Positions 11,450 through 21,787 of a stretch of 64,000 nt of DNA are shown here, in pieces; within the stretch, counting starts at the first letter, position 1, and each line of letters starts with the position of its first letter. The stretch is from Culex pipiens pallens. Its lineage: Eukaryota; Arthropoda; Insecta; Diptera; Culicidae. The stretch is taken from positions 74,209,236 to 74,273,235 of the forward strand of contig NC_068937.1 in NCBI RefSeq assembly GCF_016801865.2. Direction: 5' to 3'. The position numbers and the translations under genes are program-made. The notes beneath the pieces were generated by a model that saw only the letters and a program-made list of their open reading frames with translations, was not told the DNA's origin and ran no database searches.

Positions 11450-11860
11450 TAGAGTCTAATACGAATCACTTTTTTGTTGTTTTTAAAGTTCTTCCTTTCC
11501 TTTGTGTCTCAACCGATTGCTCCTACTGTCGGAATAGGTCGGAATTAGTCAAATAATTGCTTGAACAATCACCAAAGTCCAATCAGACGGGATGTTTTAA
11601 CTCCGATCTGCGCCTTCGCCACTTGCGTCTGGAAACATAAAAATCAACACAAATCACTGTACTCTTTCTTGTTTCAGTAAAAACTTACCAAAAAGATCCT
11701 TTTCACTTATTATTCACACTTCATATACATATTTATCACCACAGAAAGCATAAAAACGACTTTATCGTCCGTCGCGCGAAACACAACAAAACATTTGCGT
11801 AGTTTGTTTTGACAGCGCTCATCCAAGCAGGCGATGAGACGCGCGTCGTGCGCAGCTGTA
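11450..11860 (-). other. Candidate 5' exons of an unrecognised minus-strand transcript
   Basis: Reading the minus strand, a GC-richer segment (about 11830-11690) ends in TCTTTTTG/GTAAGTTT. A possible 59-bp intron follows, ending TGTTTCCAG at about 11631, then ACGCAAGTGGCGAAGG. No long ORF is present, so it would be 5' untranslated sequence. N2 copy A interrupts the downstream part, and sequence of similar composition resumes at 9658 (AACGTAAACAAATGC on the minus strand). The evidence is splice-like motifs only. Confidence 0.25.
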
Positions 11861-12293
11861 GGGAGCGTTCACAAATCACGAAATTGAAATACATTATACG
11901 TAAATTTTGTTATTTATAAAACTACAATATTTTTGATTTTACTAAGCACCAAAATAGTAATAATATTTTATGAATTCAGCGCTGGGTTATGTCCTTATGG
12001 CAATATTATTAAATTATTTGTTTCCATCTTTTCATGAAAAGATCCGGCAATGTACTCAATAATATCTTGCTGACAAGAAATGAATTCTGAGTACTTTGTA
12101 ATACTACCCAAAAATTAGTAGCTATTAATCGAATCACTAAATTTCAAGTATATCTGTAGCAACTTGACAAAAATATCTGCAGAATTGCATTTCCGAAATG
12201 ACGACACCTCGTAAAATCCACCCGCTCTTTTGACATTTCAAATTTCAAAACAATCGCAGCAACCCATTTTGTGTGCGCGTTTTGTGTAGAGAG
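11861..12293. other. Intergenic AT-rich sequence
   Basis: I see no ORF, RNA gene or inverted repeat that I can support here. Confidence 0.5.
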
Positions 12294-12475
12294 CCTAATA
12301 TAGGTTTTACACCGTGACGTCATTTGACAGCTCGTGTGCACTGTTTACATGGTCTTCGTCGATTGTCGACGAATTTCCCCGAACAAAATCGACGAGCGCA
12401 TCGAACTGTGCTAAGTCCATGTAAACAGTGCACTCCATTCTAACCTCCAAATTGAGTCGGCGTAAAACCTAATAT
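12294..12475. mobile_element. About 180-bp hairpin MITE
   Basis: The outer arms read AATATAGGTTTTACACCG (near 12298) and CGGCGTAAAACCTAATAT (near 12457). Inside them is a perfect 17-bp inverted repeat, GTGCACTGTTTACATGG at 12336-12352 and its complement at 12417-12433. A short GTCGAC-containing hairpin forms the centre. It is non-coding. Confidence 0.6.
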
Positions 12476-12798
12476 GGAGAGGCGAAATGTCATTCTCAGG
12501 GTTCCAATCGAACTGTCAAATCGGGGTTCCAATCGAGCAACAAGATCATGCAAGATCAAGGTCGGAATCAATTTAAAATAATTTTGGCAAAAAAATGAGA
12601 CTTATAACAATCACAAGTATTGTAAAACTGTTGTTGATAATAATCAAGTAGATTTTGTTATGTTTGTGCTTGTTTGGTGCATGAAAAGTGCCAGCACCAA
12701 AGAAAAACAACAAGTATTTCAACCTTAAATTTGAATGACTTTGGGTGTTTGAAATTTCTCCCAGAACATTTCATTTCCCTATGTAGGTCCCTAGTTTT
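12476..12798. other. Upstream flank of the gene-fragment mosaic
   Basis: AT-rich, no gene. GGGTTCCAATCGA occurs twice (about 12499 and 12525). A pyrimidine tract followed by TATGTAG lies at about 12770-12786, just before the mosaic, and could serve as a splice acceptor, but there is no supporting exon. Confidence 0.35.
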
Positions 12799-12819
12799 GT
12801 GTGGTGTTTAGTGGTTTGG

Positions 12820-13128
12820 GCCAACGGAATCGAGCTGACCGAGCAGGAAGCGGAGCTGTACGACCGGCGGATTCGCCTCTGGGAACTCGACTCGCAGAAA
12901 CGACCTCGCGCCGCCCGCGTAGTGCTCGCCAGTTTAAATGATCAACGGAACAGATCGCCGAAACATCATCCTGTCGACGTCAAGGAGGCGGATTTTTGCT
13001 CGCAATTTTTGGCCCCGCAAACCGCACTGGGAACGAACCGTGGTGAGGCATCGCTCGGTCGCGCCCAGCATCTAAACCCGATGGTGGAGCTGAAGGCGGA
13101 CACGGAAAAGCTGGAAGAGCATCCGGAC
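12820..13128 (+). pseudogene. Aos1: Aos1 (SUMO E1 subunit 1) fragment, 5' part of a chimera
   Basis: Residues ANGIELTEQEAELYDRRIRL at the start and FCSQFLAPQTALGTNRGEAS and RAQHLNPMVELKADTEKLEE later match, in order, the N-terminal third of Aos1/SAE1. That protein pairs with Uba2 to adenylate SUMO (established knowledge). The Gly-rich nucleotide-binding loop that should follow RAARV is replaced by ASLNDQRNRSPKHHP, consistent with compensating small indels, so the fragment could not bind ATP. Only about 100 residues are present and there is no intron. The frame runs without a stop directly into Chd1 sequence after KADTEKLEEHPD, making a 312-codon fusion frame (12799-13737). GC-rich composition contrasts sharply with the AT-rich flanks. 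I am confident of the family from the ordered motifs. Confidence 0.82.
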
Positions 13129-13825
13129 ATCTTGCGGCGCATCAAGAAGGACATCGAAAAGAGTCTTCCGGCCAAGGTGGAGCAGATCCTGCGCGTCGAA
13201 ATGACCTCCTCACCAAGACGCGCTGCGCAAGGGCAACACATTCCCCAACATTGTGATCGAGCTGAAAACCATGCGCTGTTGACCCGGCCCACGGAGTTTG
13301 AAACGCAAACCTACCAAGACGAAGTGGTCGTTCAGCTGCTGAAAGGTTCCGGTAAGTTGGTATTGCTAGACAAGCTGCTCTGCCGGCTAAAGGAAACCGA
13401 TCACCGGTTGCTGATCTTCTCCCAGATGGTGCGCATGTTGGACATTCTCGCGAAGTACCTTCTAATGCCGCTCTTTTCATTTCAGCGTTTGGATGCATTA
13501 AAGGTAGAATCAGCTGAACGAGCTGCAGGCCCAGGCGTGAGCGCATCGAATCGGTCAGAAGAACCAGGACGACATTCACCGGCTCGTGACGGCCAAATCC
13601 GTCGAGGAGGAATTTGTGGAGCGAGCGAAAAAGAAGATGGTGCTCGACCACTTGGTCATCCAGCGGATGAACACGACGGGGCGGACCTTGCTGGACAAGA
13701 ACGGCGATATATAGTTTGGCGCGGAAGAGTTGTTTAAGGAGGACGAAGACGGGGACGACGAGTTGGTTTGTGATATCGATGAGATTTGGAAGCGGGCCGA
13801 GACGAGGAACGAAGCGTCGGAAATC
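13129..13825 (+). pseudogene. Chd1: Chd1 chromatin-remodeller helicase fragment, internally deleted
   Basis: ILRRIKKDIEKSLPAKVEQI, then LLTRPTEFETQTYQDEVVVQ, LLKGSGKLVLLDKLLCRLKE and LLIFSQMVRMLDILAKY follow the order of the Chd1 SNF2/helicase-C region. Further on, in another frame, come AHRIGQKNQ, VEEEFVERAKKKMVLDHLVI and FGAEELFKEDEDGDDELVCD. AHRIGQ corresponds to helicase motif VI. Breaks seen: a garbled segment about 13207-13270 where the native frame reads in +1, loss of the stretch between FSFQRLDA and the RIGQ region, an in-frame TGA just before AHRIGQ, and a TAG after LLDKNGDI. There are no introns. It joins Aos1 upstream and Rack1 downstream with no spacer. It cannot make an ATPase. 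Confidence 0.85.
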
Positions 13826-14149
13826 CTGTTAATCGCGTTCTTCGTGGCCAACCGCCAGATTGTGTCCGGCTCGCGCGAAAGGACAACACAAGTACAAGGG
13901 CATCAACGCGCTCTACTTCTTGCCGAACCGTTACTGGCTGTGCGTGGACTACAGACCGTCGATCAAGATCTGGAATCTGTCCTGCAAGCTCAAGGTCGAA
14001 GAGCTGAAGTTGTCGCTGACCCGACGCAGTGCCTGTCGCTGGCCTGGTCAACCGACGGATAGACCCCGTATGCCGGCTACTCCGACATCATCCGCCTCTG
14101 GCAGGTGTTCGTGTTGGCTCGCAAAAAAGTATTTGTGTGTGCGCCGTTA
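13826..14149 (+). pseudogene. Rack1: Rack1 WD-repeat fragment, 3' part of the chimera
   Basis: NRQIVSGSRERT is followed by a deletion junction, then INALYFLPNRYWLCVDYRPS and IKIWNLSCKLKVEELK. In another frame, QCLSLAWSTDG runs to a stop, then sequence reading as Tyr-Ala-Gly-Tyr-Ser-Asp and a final WQV. These are the ordered blades of the ribosome-associated WD40 protein Rack1, with about half of the protein missing. Frameshifts and a TAG destroy the frame. An AATAAAA-type signal and A-rich tract follow at about 14200. The intronless state and A-rich tail favour an RNA-derived origin of at least this part (inference). Confidence 0.85.
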
Positions 14150-16315
14150 GAAATATGCATATAGAAATGCGCGAATGAATCGTCTAAGTTCTTTTGAAAT
14201 AAAAATAGTAAAGAAAAATGGGTCTTGCTTAAATCTAGAAAAAAGGCAGTTTTCTTAAACGCAAGTGGTTAAATTCGAGTGCGATATATTTTTCAATGCG
14301 GAATAACAGAACTAGCTACATAGGAGCAATTCTCTACGAAATCGGTCTTTTTTCTTCAATTTTAATTTTTGTATTTTTTAATCCGACTGAAACTTTTTTG
14401 GTGGCTTCGGTATGCCCAAAGAAGCCATTTTGCATCATTAGTTTGTCCATATAATTTTCCATACAAATTTGGCAGCTGTCCATACAAAAATGATGTTTGA
14501 AAATTCAAAAATCTGTATCTTTTGAAGGAATTTTTTGATCGATTTGGTGTCTTCGGCAAAGTTGTAGGTATGGATACGGACTACACTGGAAAAAATGATA
14601 CACGGTAAAAAAAATTTGGTGATTTTTTTATTTAACTTTTTATCACTAAAACTTGATTTGCAAAAAAACACTATTTTTATTTTTTTTTATTTTTTGATAT
14701 GTTTTAGAGGACATAAAATGCCAACTTTTCAGAAATTTCCAGGTTGTGCAAAAAATCTTTGAGTGAGTTATGAATTTTTTAATCAATACTGATTTTTTCA
14801 AAAAATCGAAATATTGGTCGCAAAAATTTTTCAACTTCATTTTTCGATGTAAATTCAAATTTGCAATCGAAAAGTACTTTAGTAGAATTTTGATAAAGTG
14901 CACCGTTTTCGAGTTAAATCCATATTTAGGTGACTTTTTTGAAAATAGTCGCAGTTTTTAATTTTTTTAAATTAGTGCACATGTTTGCACACTTTTGGAA
15001 AAAATATTTTTGAAAAGCTGAGAAAAATTCTCTATATTTTGCTTCTTCGGACTTTGTTGATACGATCTTGGGTTGCTGAGATATTGCAATGCAAAGGTTT
15101 AAAAACAGGAAAATTGATGTTTTCTAAGTCTCACCCAAACAACCCACCATTTTCTAATGTCGATATCTCAGCAACTGATGGTCCGATTTTCAATGTTAAT
15201 ATATGAAAAATTTGTGAAATTTTCCGATCTTTTCGAAAACAATATTTTCAAAAATTTTAAACCAAGACTAACATTTCAAAAGGGCCAAACATTCAATATT
15301 ACGCCCTTTTAAAATGTTAGTCTTGTTTTGAAAATTTTGAAAATATTGTTTTTAAAAAGATCGGAAAATTTCACAAATTTTTCATATATTAACATTGAAA
15401 ATCGGACTATTAGTTGCTGACATATCGACATTTAAAAATGGTGGGCTGTTTTGGTGAGACTTAGAAAACATCAATTTTCCTGTTTTTAAACCTTTGCATT
15501 GCAATATCTCAGCAACTAAAGATCGTATCAACAAAGTCCGAAGAAGCAAAATATAGAGAATTTTCTCAGCTCTTCAAAAATATTTTTTCCAAAAGTGTGC
15601 AAACATGTGCACTAATTTAAAAAAAAGAAAAACTGCGATTATTTTCAAAAAAGTCACCTAAATATGGATTTATCTTGAAAACGGAGCACATTATCAAAAT
15701 TTTACTAAAGTACTTTTCGATTGCAAATTTGATTTTACATCGAAAAATGAAGTTGAAAAATTTTTGCGACCAATATTTCGATTTTTTGAAAAAATCAGTA
15801 TTGATTAAAAAATTCATAACTCGCTCAAAGATTTTTTGCACAACCTGGAAATTTCTGAAAAGTTGGCATTTTATGTCCTCTAATTATATCAAAAAATAAT
15901 AAAAATAGTGTTTTTTTGCCAATCAAGTTTTAGTGATAAAAAGTTAAATAAAAAAATCACCAAATTTTTTTTACCGTGTATCATTTTTTTCCAGTGTAGT
16001 CCGTATCCATACCTACAACTTTGCCGAAGACACCAAATCGATCAAAAAATTCCTTCAAAAGATACAGATTTTTGAATTTTCAAACATCATTTTTGTATAG
16101 ACAGCTGCCAAATTTGTATGGAAAATTATATGGACAAACTAATGATGCAAAATGGCTTCTTTGGGCATTAGGGTGGTTCAGGGCTCCTTGGAAATGCAAA
16201 AATGTCGTCTAGACCGTTGCATTGTTGATAAAATCATTGCTCTATGTCCACAGAAGCTCTCCTGAAATTTTCAGCCAATTTGGTTCAGGTTTCGTCACAG
16301 CTCTTTCGCTTTTAA

Positions 16316-18106
16316 CCCGAGCAGGGGTAAATAACACGGGAATACCAAATTTTGGTATTACTTGGGCAAATAACAGCGACCAAAATGTGCTCTTGGTTGC
16401 CCAGTAATAGATGGTAAAATACCATGAAATCATACCAAAATCTTGTATGTGGAAGGGCACAACAATACCAAACCATGTTATTCCAAAGGTAAAATAATAC
16501 CACAAAATAAAATCATTTCAATACCAACTTGAGATCTTCTGGATTTTTGAACATTGCTTGAATACCAAAACTTGGTATTGCCATGGTTTTAATTTTAGGT
16601 ATTCCCGCGCCCTTGGAAAGTCATATTTTGGTATTCCTGTGATCTTCCACATACAAGATTTTGATATGATTTCATGGTATTTTACCATCTATTACTGGGC
16701 AACCAAGAGCACATTTTGGTCGCTGGTATTTGCACAAGTAATACCAAAATTTAGTATTTTCATACCATTTTTAGTGCAGCAGTTGCAGTTAGTGAAAAAA
16801 CGGAAATGATCCATATGCAACAGCCAAATCTACTCACCTGATGATTCCATGTTGTTCTTAGTGATATTCTTCACCACACCGAATGCATTTGTCATTGATG
16901 AACGGCCTGTGCTTGAAGTTCTTGAAGCTTTTGAAAATAAAAAGATTGAAAAATAAGTATTATTAAAATGAAACTGGATTGAAATTCACCAAAATTCAAT
17001 AATCTGTCGATTAACTCGTTTTTGAAAGTATTTGGTTATCCCAACTTAGAGAAATTTCAACGTTTTAAAAAAAATCTTAGTGGGTATGTAAAAAAAAATG
17101 AAAATCAGCTTTAACATTTTTGGGTTTCAAGTCATTTTAGCGCAAAATTAATTATCTCATTAAAATTCATAAAAAAAATCCCATAGTTTCAGAGGAATTT
17201 GATGAAACCTTTCAATTCCAAAATAATACCAAAATGTGGCATCCTGACTTAGAAAATTTTCCACAGTTTCAAGTTATTTCTTTAGGGGGTATATCAAAAA
17301 TGTTTGAAATCAAGTTTGAAATTTCCGGTTTTCAATGAAAGCATTCGCTTTGAGACATCATTTTAGCGCAAAATTAATTATTTTGTCGAAATTGGTCAAA
17401 ATTTTCCCATAGTTTCAGAGGAATTTGATAAAACACTTTAATACCAAAATAATACCAAAATGTGCCATCATGACTTAGAAAATTTTCCACAATTCCAAGC
17501 CATTTCTGTAGGGGGTATATCAAAAATGTTTAAAATCAAGTTTGAAATTTCCGGTTTTCAATTAAAGCATTTGCTTTGATACATCATTTTAGCGCAAAAT
17601 TAATTATTTTGTCAAAATTGGTCAAAATTTTCCCATAGTTTCAAAGGAATTTGATGAAACACTTTAATACCAAAATAATACCAAAATGTGCCATCATGAC
17701 TTAGAAAATTTTTCAGAATTTCAAGTAATTTCTTTAGGGGGTATATCAAAAATGCTTAAAATCAAGTTTATAATTTCCGGTTTTCAATGAAGGCATTTGC
17801 TTTGATACATCATTTTAGCGCAAAATTAATTATTTTGTCAAAATTAGTCAAAATGTTCCCATAGTTTCAGAGGAATTTGATAAAATACTGTAATACCAAA
17901 AGAATACCAAAATGTGGTGTTCGACCATTGACAAATGCTGCAATTTTGCAATATCAAAACAATACCTTAAATTGGTATGATACCACATTTTGCTCTTGCA
18001 TAATCCTTAAGAAAAATTTTAAAGGGTCCAGGAATACCAAAATTTGGTATTGATACCAGAGAAAGGTATTATTACGCATTTCCCTTGTTATTTACCCATG
18101 CTCGGG
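16316..18106. mobile_element. N2 copy B (1791 bp) inside the palindrome's left arm
   Basis: Same length and essentially the same sequence as copy A. The flank reads ...CTTTTAA / element / AAGTTTGC..., while the other arm of the palindrome (reverse complement of about 21050-21075) has the uninterrupted CTTTTAAGTTTGC. The element therefore duplicated AA on insertion. This gives both boundaries to the base. Confidence 0.92.
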
Positions 18107-19390
18107 AAGTTTGCATGCGTTTTCCATGGAGAATATTCACTTTTTTACATTTTCTGACCGCAAAAATCATCTCCCGAACCAAAATGGCTGAAACCTGAGA
18201 TATATATCAATTATAATATGGGGAACAATTTTGTAGAACACTTTAACTTAATCTGAGCAGAACTGACTTAGTTATAAGTGGATTAAGTGAAGGTGTCGAA
18301 GTTGTATTTTCCAAAGGGCCTCTTTCGCTAAATTTTCCCCTGATGGCTCACTTTGATCGATGGCAAATCGTTTGACAACTTGTTTGTTGTTGATGTCAGA
18401 AAAAATGGGCATGATGGTTTCAACTTCGGTGGAACAATTTAACCAGATTTCTTTCATCTTTTTCAGGTTCCAGTTGAACAAGAGCTTTTGGACAGAGAAG
18501 TACATGACTCGGACCGGGCTAGGTTATCCCAGAGAGATGGAGATCGATGCGGAAAACACGACGAATGTAATGATTTGCAGCTTCCGTTTGCTCGACCGAT
18601 GTTTGCGCTCCGGCGATGTACGGACGGCCAGTGGAGCTCCATCTCCACTCTGTCGCTTCCATACAACTGGGAAGGGTGAAAGGGGGAGGGGGATTTTTTG
18701 GTTTATTGATGCCTTACGGTTGTGTCTGCGGTCTTCGACACCGGTGCATCTTTTCTTCCCAATTCTTCCGTGTCCGATGGCATCCCGAAAGGTGTGCCTC
18801 CTGTGCGATGCAGGCCAGCAGACTGAGGCTTGTCGTTCTTAACAATTATGGCGGAGGATATCGCCAACGACGGGGGAAGTCATTATTGGACGTAGGCAGA
18901 TGCCGCAAGGGACTCATACTGCTTTGACTGTCCACACTTCCGAGTGAGTTCCTGTGGGGCTACCTGTATTCTATCCAGCGTGAACTGTCCACTAGAACCT
19001 ATGGCGAGTAAAAGAGGTCTATGACTTGGTCGATGGTCCTCAGATCAGATCTTTTATAAAACCGTGTTCGGGAGTAGTCCTTAGACACCCCCGGGACTGA
19101 ATTCCACGTATCTACTAATGCTTTGCTCTGGTCAATTTGGCGATCAGCTTGTCCACCATTGGAACAAAACGCAGACTCGAGCATGGAAGAACGTAGGGGG
19201 GGGGGAGGGAGGGAGCGAGAGGAGAGAAGTCCACTGATAAGGGCTAACATCGCGATCATTATCAACGGTCTTCGGGACATCAACGATCGAGGAAGCGGAC
19301 ATCTTATCCGATTTTCTCTGAGAGGATCGAAGTAGGGCCGTCGCACGACCCGTCTGCTCATGGTAGTTGGGTTCTTGATGATCCACAAAA

Positions 19391-19773
19391 CGGAATCGAC
19401 GTAACACCTTACAATGTGGCCCTCTTAAAACTTGCGGTTTCGTCAACGGATCCACAGGCGTGTATCGTTATTTTTGCGACAAGACTCCGCCTCCCGGGTC
19501 TCCTAAGTGTGAAGGTATGGCACGGGGAGAGGGCACCGAATACCTATATTAACACTTAGTAGGAGCTAAGTAGCTTTGTTCTGCTTTTTTTATAACCTGA
19601 CTTTTAGTTGATGTCAATTGAATTATGACGAGATGAATAGCCGGCCTCTTTTACTCGCCATAGTTTCCTGTGAGGCTACCTGTATTCTATCCAGGGTGAA
19701 CTGTCCACTAGAACCTATGGCGAGTAAAATAAGCCGGCTCCCCGGTCAACGATGACGCACTGGATGGCAAAGA
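19391..19773. other. Unique spacer of the giant palindrome
   Basis: 383 bp with no counterpart in the arms except a 65-bp segment (about 19664-19729) that repeats arm sequence at 18949-19013 (GGCTACCTGTATTCTATCC ... GGCGAGTAAAA). That segment is bracketed by a 24-bp imperfect inverted repeat, GCCGGC...TACTCGCCATAG at 19640-19663 and its complement at 19715-19738. No ORF over 60 codons. This would be the loop when the arms pair. Confidence 0.7.
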
Positions 19774-21304
19774 TTAACTAGATTTGTGGATCATCAAGAA
19801 CCCAACTACCATGAGCAGACGGGTCGTGCGACGGCCCTACTTCGATCCTCTCAGAGAAAATCGGATAAGATGTCCGCTTCCTCGATCGTTGATGTCCCGA
19901 AGACCGTTGATAATGATCGCGATGTTAGCCCTTATCAGTGGACTTCTCTCCTCTCGCTCCCTCCCTCCCCCCCCCTACGTTCTTCCATGCTCGAGTCTGC
20001 GTTTTGTTCCAATGGTGGACAAGCTGATCGCCAAATTGACCAGAGCAAAGCATTAGTAGATACGTGGAATTCAGTCCCGGGGGTGTCTAAGGACTACTCC
20101 CGAACACGGTTTTATAAAAGATCTGATCTGAGGACCATCGACCAAGTCATAGACCTCTTTTACTCGCCATAGGTTCTAGTGGACAGTTCACGCTGGATAG
20201 AGTACAGGTAGCCCCACAGGAACTCACTCGGAAGTGTGGACAGTCAAAGCAGTATGAGTCCCTTGCGGCATCTGCCTACGTCCAATAATGACTTCCCCCG
20301 TCGTTGGCGATATCCTCCGCCATAATTGTTAAGAACGACAAGCCTCAGTCTGCTGGCCTGCATCGCACAGGAGGCACACCTTTCGGGATGCCATCGGACA
20401 CGGAAGAATTGGGAAGAAAAGATGCACCGGTGTCGAAGACCGCAGACACAACCGTAAGGCATCAATAAACCAAAAAATCCCCCTCCCCCTTTCACCCTTC
20501 CCAGTTGTATGGAAGCGACAGAGTGGAGATGGAGCTCCACTGGCCGTCCGTACATCGCCGGAGCGCAAACATCGGTCGAGCAAACGGAAGCTGCAAATCA
20601 TTACATTCGTCGTGTTTTCCGCATCGATCTCCATCTCTCTGGGATAACCTAGCCCGGTCCGAGTCATGTACTTCTCTGTCCAAAAGCTCTTGTTCAACTG
20701 GAACCTGAAAAAGATGAAAGAAATCTGGTTAAATTGTTCCACCGAAGTTGAAACCATCATGCCCATTTTTTCTGACATCAACAACAAACAAGTTGTCAAA
20801 CGATTTGCCATCGATCAAAGTGAGCCATCAGGGGAAAATTTAGCGAAAGAGGCCCTTTGGAAAATACAACTTCGACACCTTCACTTAATCCACTTATAAC
20901 TAAGTCAGTTCTGCTCAGATTAAGTTAAAGTGTTCTACAAAATTGTTCCCCATATTATAATTGATATATATCTCAGGTTTCAGCCATTTTGGTTCGGGAG
21001 ATGATTTTTGCGGTCAGAAAATGTAAAAAAGTGAATATTCTCCATGGAAAACGCATGCAAACTTAAAAGCGAAAGAGCTGTGACGAAACCTGAACCAAAT
21101 TGGCTGAAAATTTCAGGAGAGCTTCTGTGGACATAGAGCAATGATTTTATCAACAATGCAACGGTCTAGACGACATTTTTGCATTTCCAAGGAGCCCTGA
21201 ACCACCCTATTGGGCATACCGAAGCCACCACAAAAGTTTCAGTCGGATTAAAAAATATAAAAAAATCGAATGACCGAAATCCTAGAGAACTGCTCATAGG
21301 CGTC

Positions 21305-21395
21305 ATCCATAAAGTATGCCACGCTCTAGGGGGGGGGAGGGGGGGTCTGAGCAAGCGTGACATTGCATGCTATAAGGGGGAGGGGGGGGGGGGAA
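21305..21395. repeat. G-rich repeat fragment
   Basis: CATAAAGTATGCCACGCTCT is followed by G-runs of 7-13 and GTGACATTGCATGC. Similar wording recurs at 24400-24475 and 26190-26280. It is a dispersed dipteran-type repeat; its G-runs could form quadruplexes. Confidence 0.5.
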
Positions 21396-21399
21396 TATA

Positions 21400-21787
21400 A
21401 CTAAAACTGTTATTATCGTCTTATTCCTCTTTTCCAATGGAATATCAAACCAATAACAGTTCCTGTTATTATACAATAAAATGGAAAAACATAACTTAAA
21501 CTGTTATTATCATCTTATTTCACATTTCTAATGGAATATCAAACCAATAACAGTTCCTGTTATTATGGAATTAAATGGATAAACATAACTCAAACTGTTA
21601 TTATTATCTTATTCCACATTTCCAATTGAATATCATCCCAATAACATTGTTTGTTAAAATAACAGAAACTGTTATTTTTTTTTCTTCCAAAATTTATTTT
21701 CAAGAATATTCAATAACAGATTCCGTTATTTTAACAAAATCTGTTATTGAAATGACATGAATTTTGTTATTACCGTCTGCCCGGGTC
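21400..21787. mobile_element. N1-related element fragment with 94-bp tandem units
   Basis: CTGTTATTAT recurs at 21407, 21501 and 21595 (period 94), each unit with AATAACAGTTCCTGTTATTA-type palindromes. The right end GTTATTACCGTCTGCCCGGGT at about 21787 matches N1-type tips and resembles the fragment at 1-222. The left tip is missing at the G-run. Confidence 0.65.

Larger units (their letters stand above)
16169..21209. mobile_element. 5.0-kb giant palindromic DNA element with 8-bp target duplication
   Basis: It begins TAGGGTGGTTCAGGGCTCC and ends with the reverse complement. It is flanked on both sides by TTGGGCAT (16161-16168 and 21210-21217), an 8-bp duplication as made by hAT- or P-type transposases (family knowledge). 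The arms are about 1.43 kb (16169-16315 plus 18107-19390; 19774-21209). They are nearly identical: I see a G-run of 10 against C9 and one T/C change. The difference in apparent arm length is N2 copy B inserted in the left arm only. GC-rich arm interiors carry mirror-image ORFs (160 codons at 18360-18842 and 20329-20811) that match no protein I know. No transposase is present. Confidence 0.85.
14361..21260. mobile_element. Foldback repeat FB1, copy 2, interrupted near its right end
   Basis: The left arm (14361-15270) and right arm (15285-16168) are reverse complements over about 900 bp with scattered changes, folding around a short loop near 15275-15300. The left arm begins AATCCGACTGAAAC and includes TTCGGTATGCCCAAAG. 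The right arm breaks at TTGGGCAT (16161-16168) and resumes after a 5-kb insertion at 21210 with TTGGGCATACCGAAGCC through CAGTCGGATTAAAAAA. It encodes nothing of note; its short ORFs are mirror pairs of the two arms. Confidence 0.8.

Noticed and set aside
18360..20811. 160-codon frames at 18360-18842 (+) and 20329-20811 (-), plus 129/128-codon frames
   Set aside because: They are mirror images from the palindrome arms, overlap other frames of similar length on the opposite strand, and contain no motif I know; GC-rich sequence gives such frames by chance.
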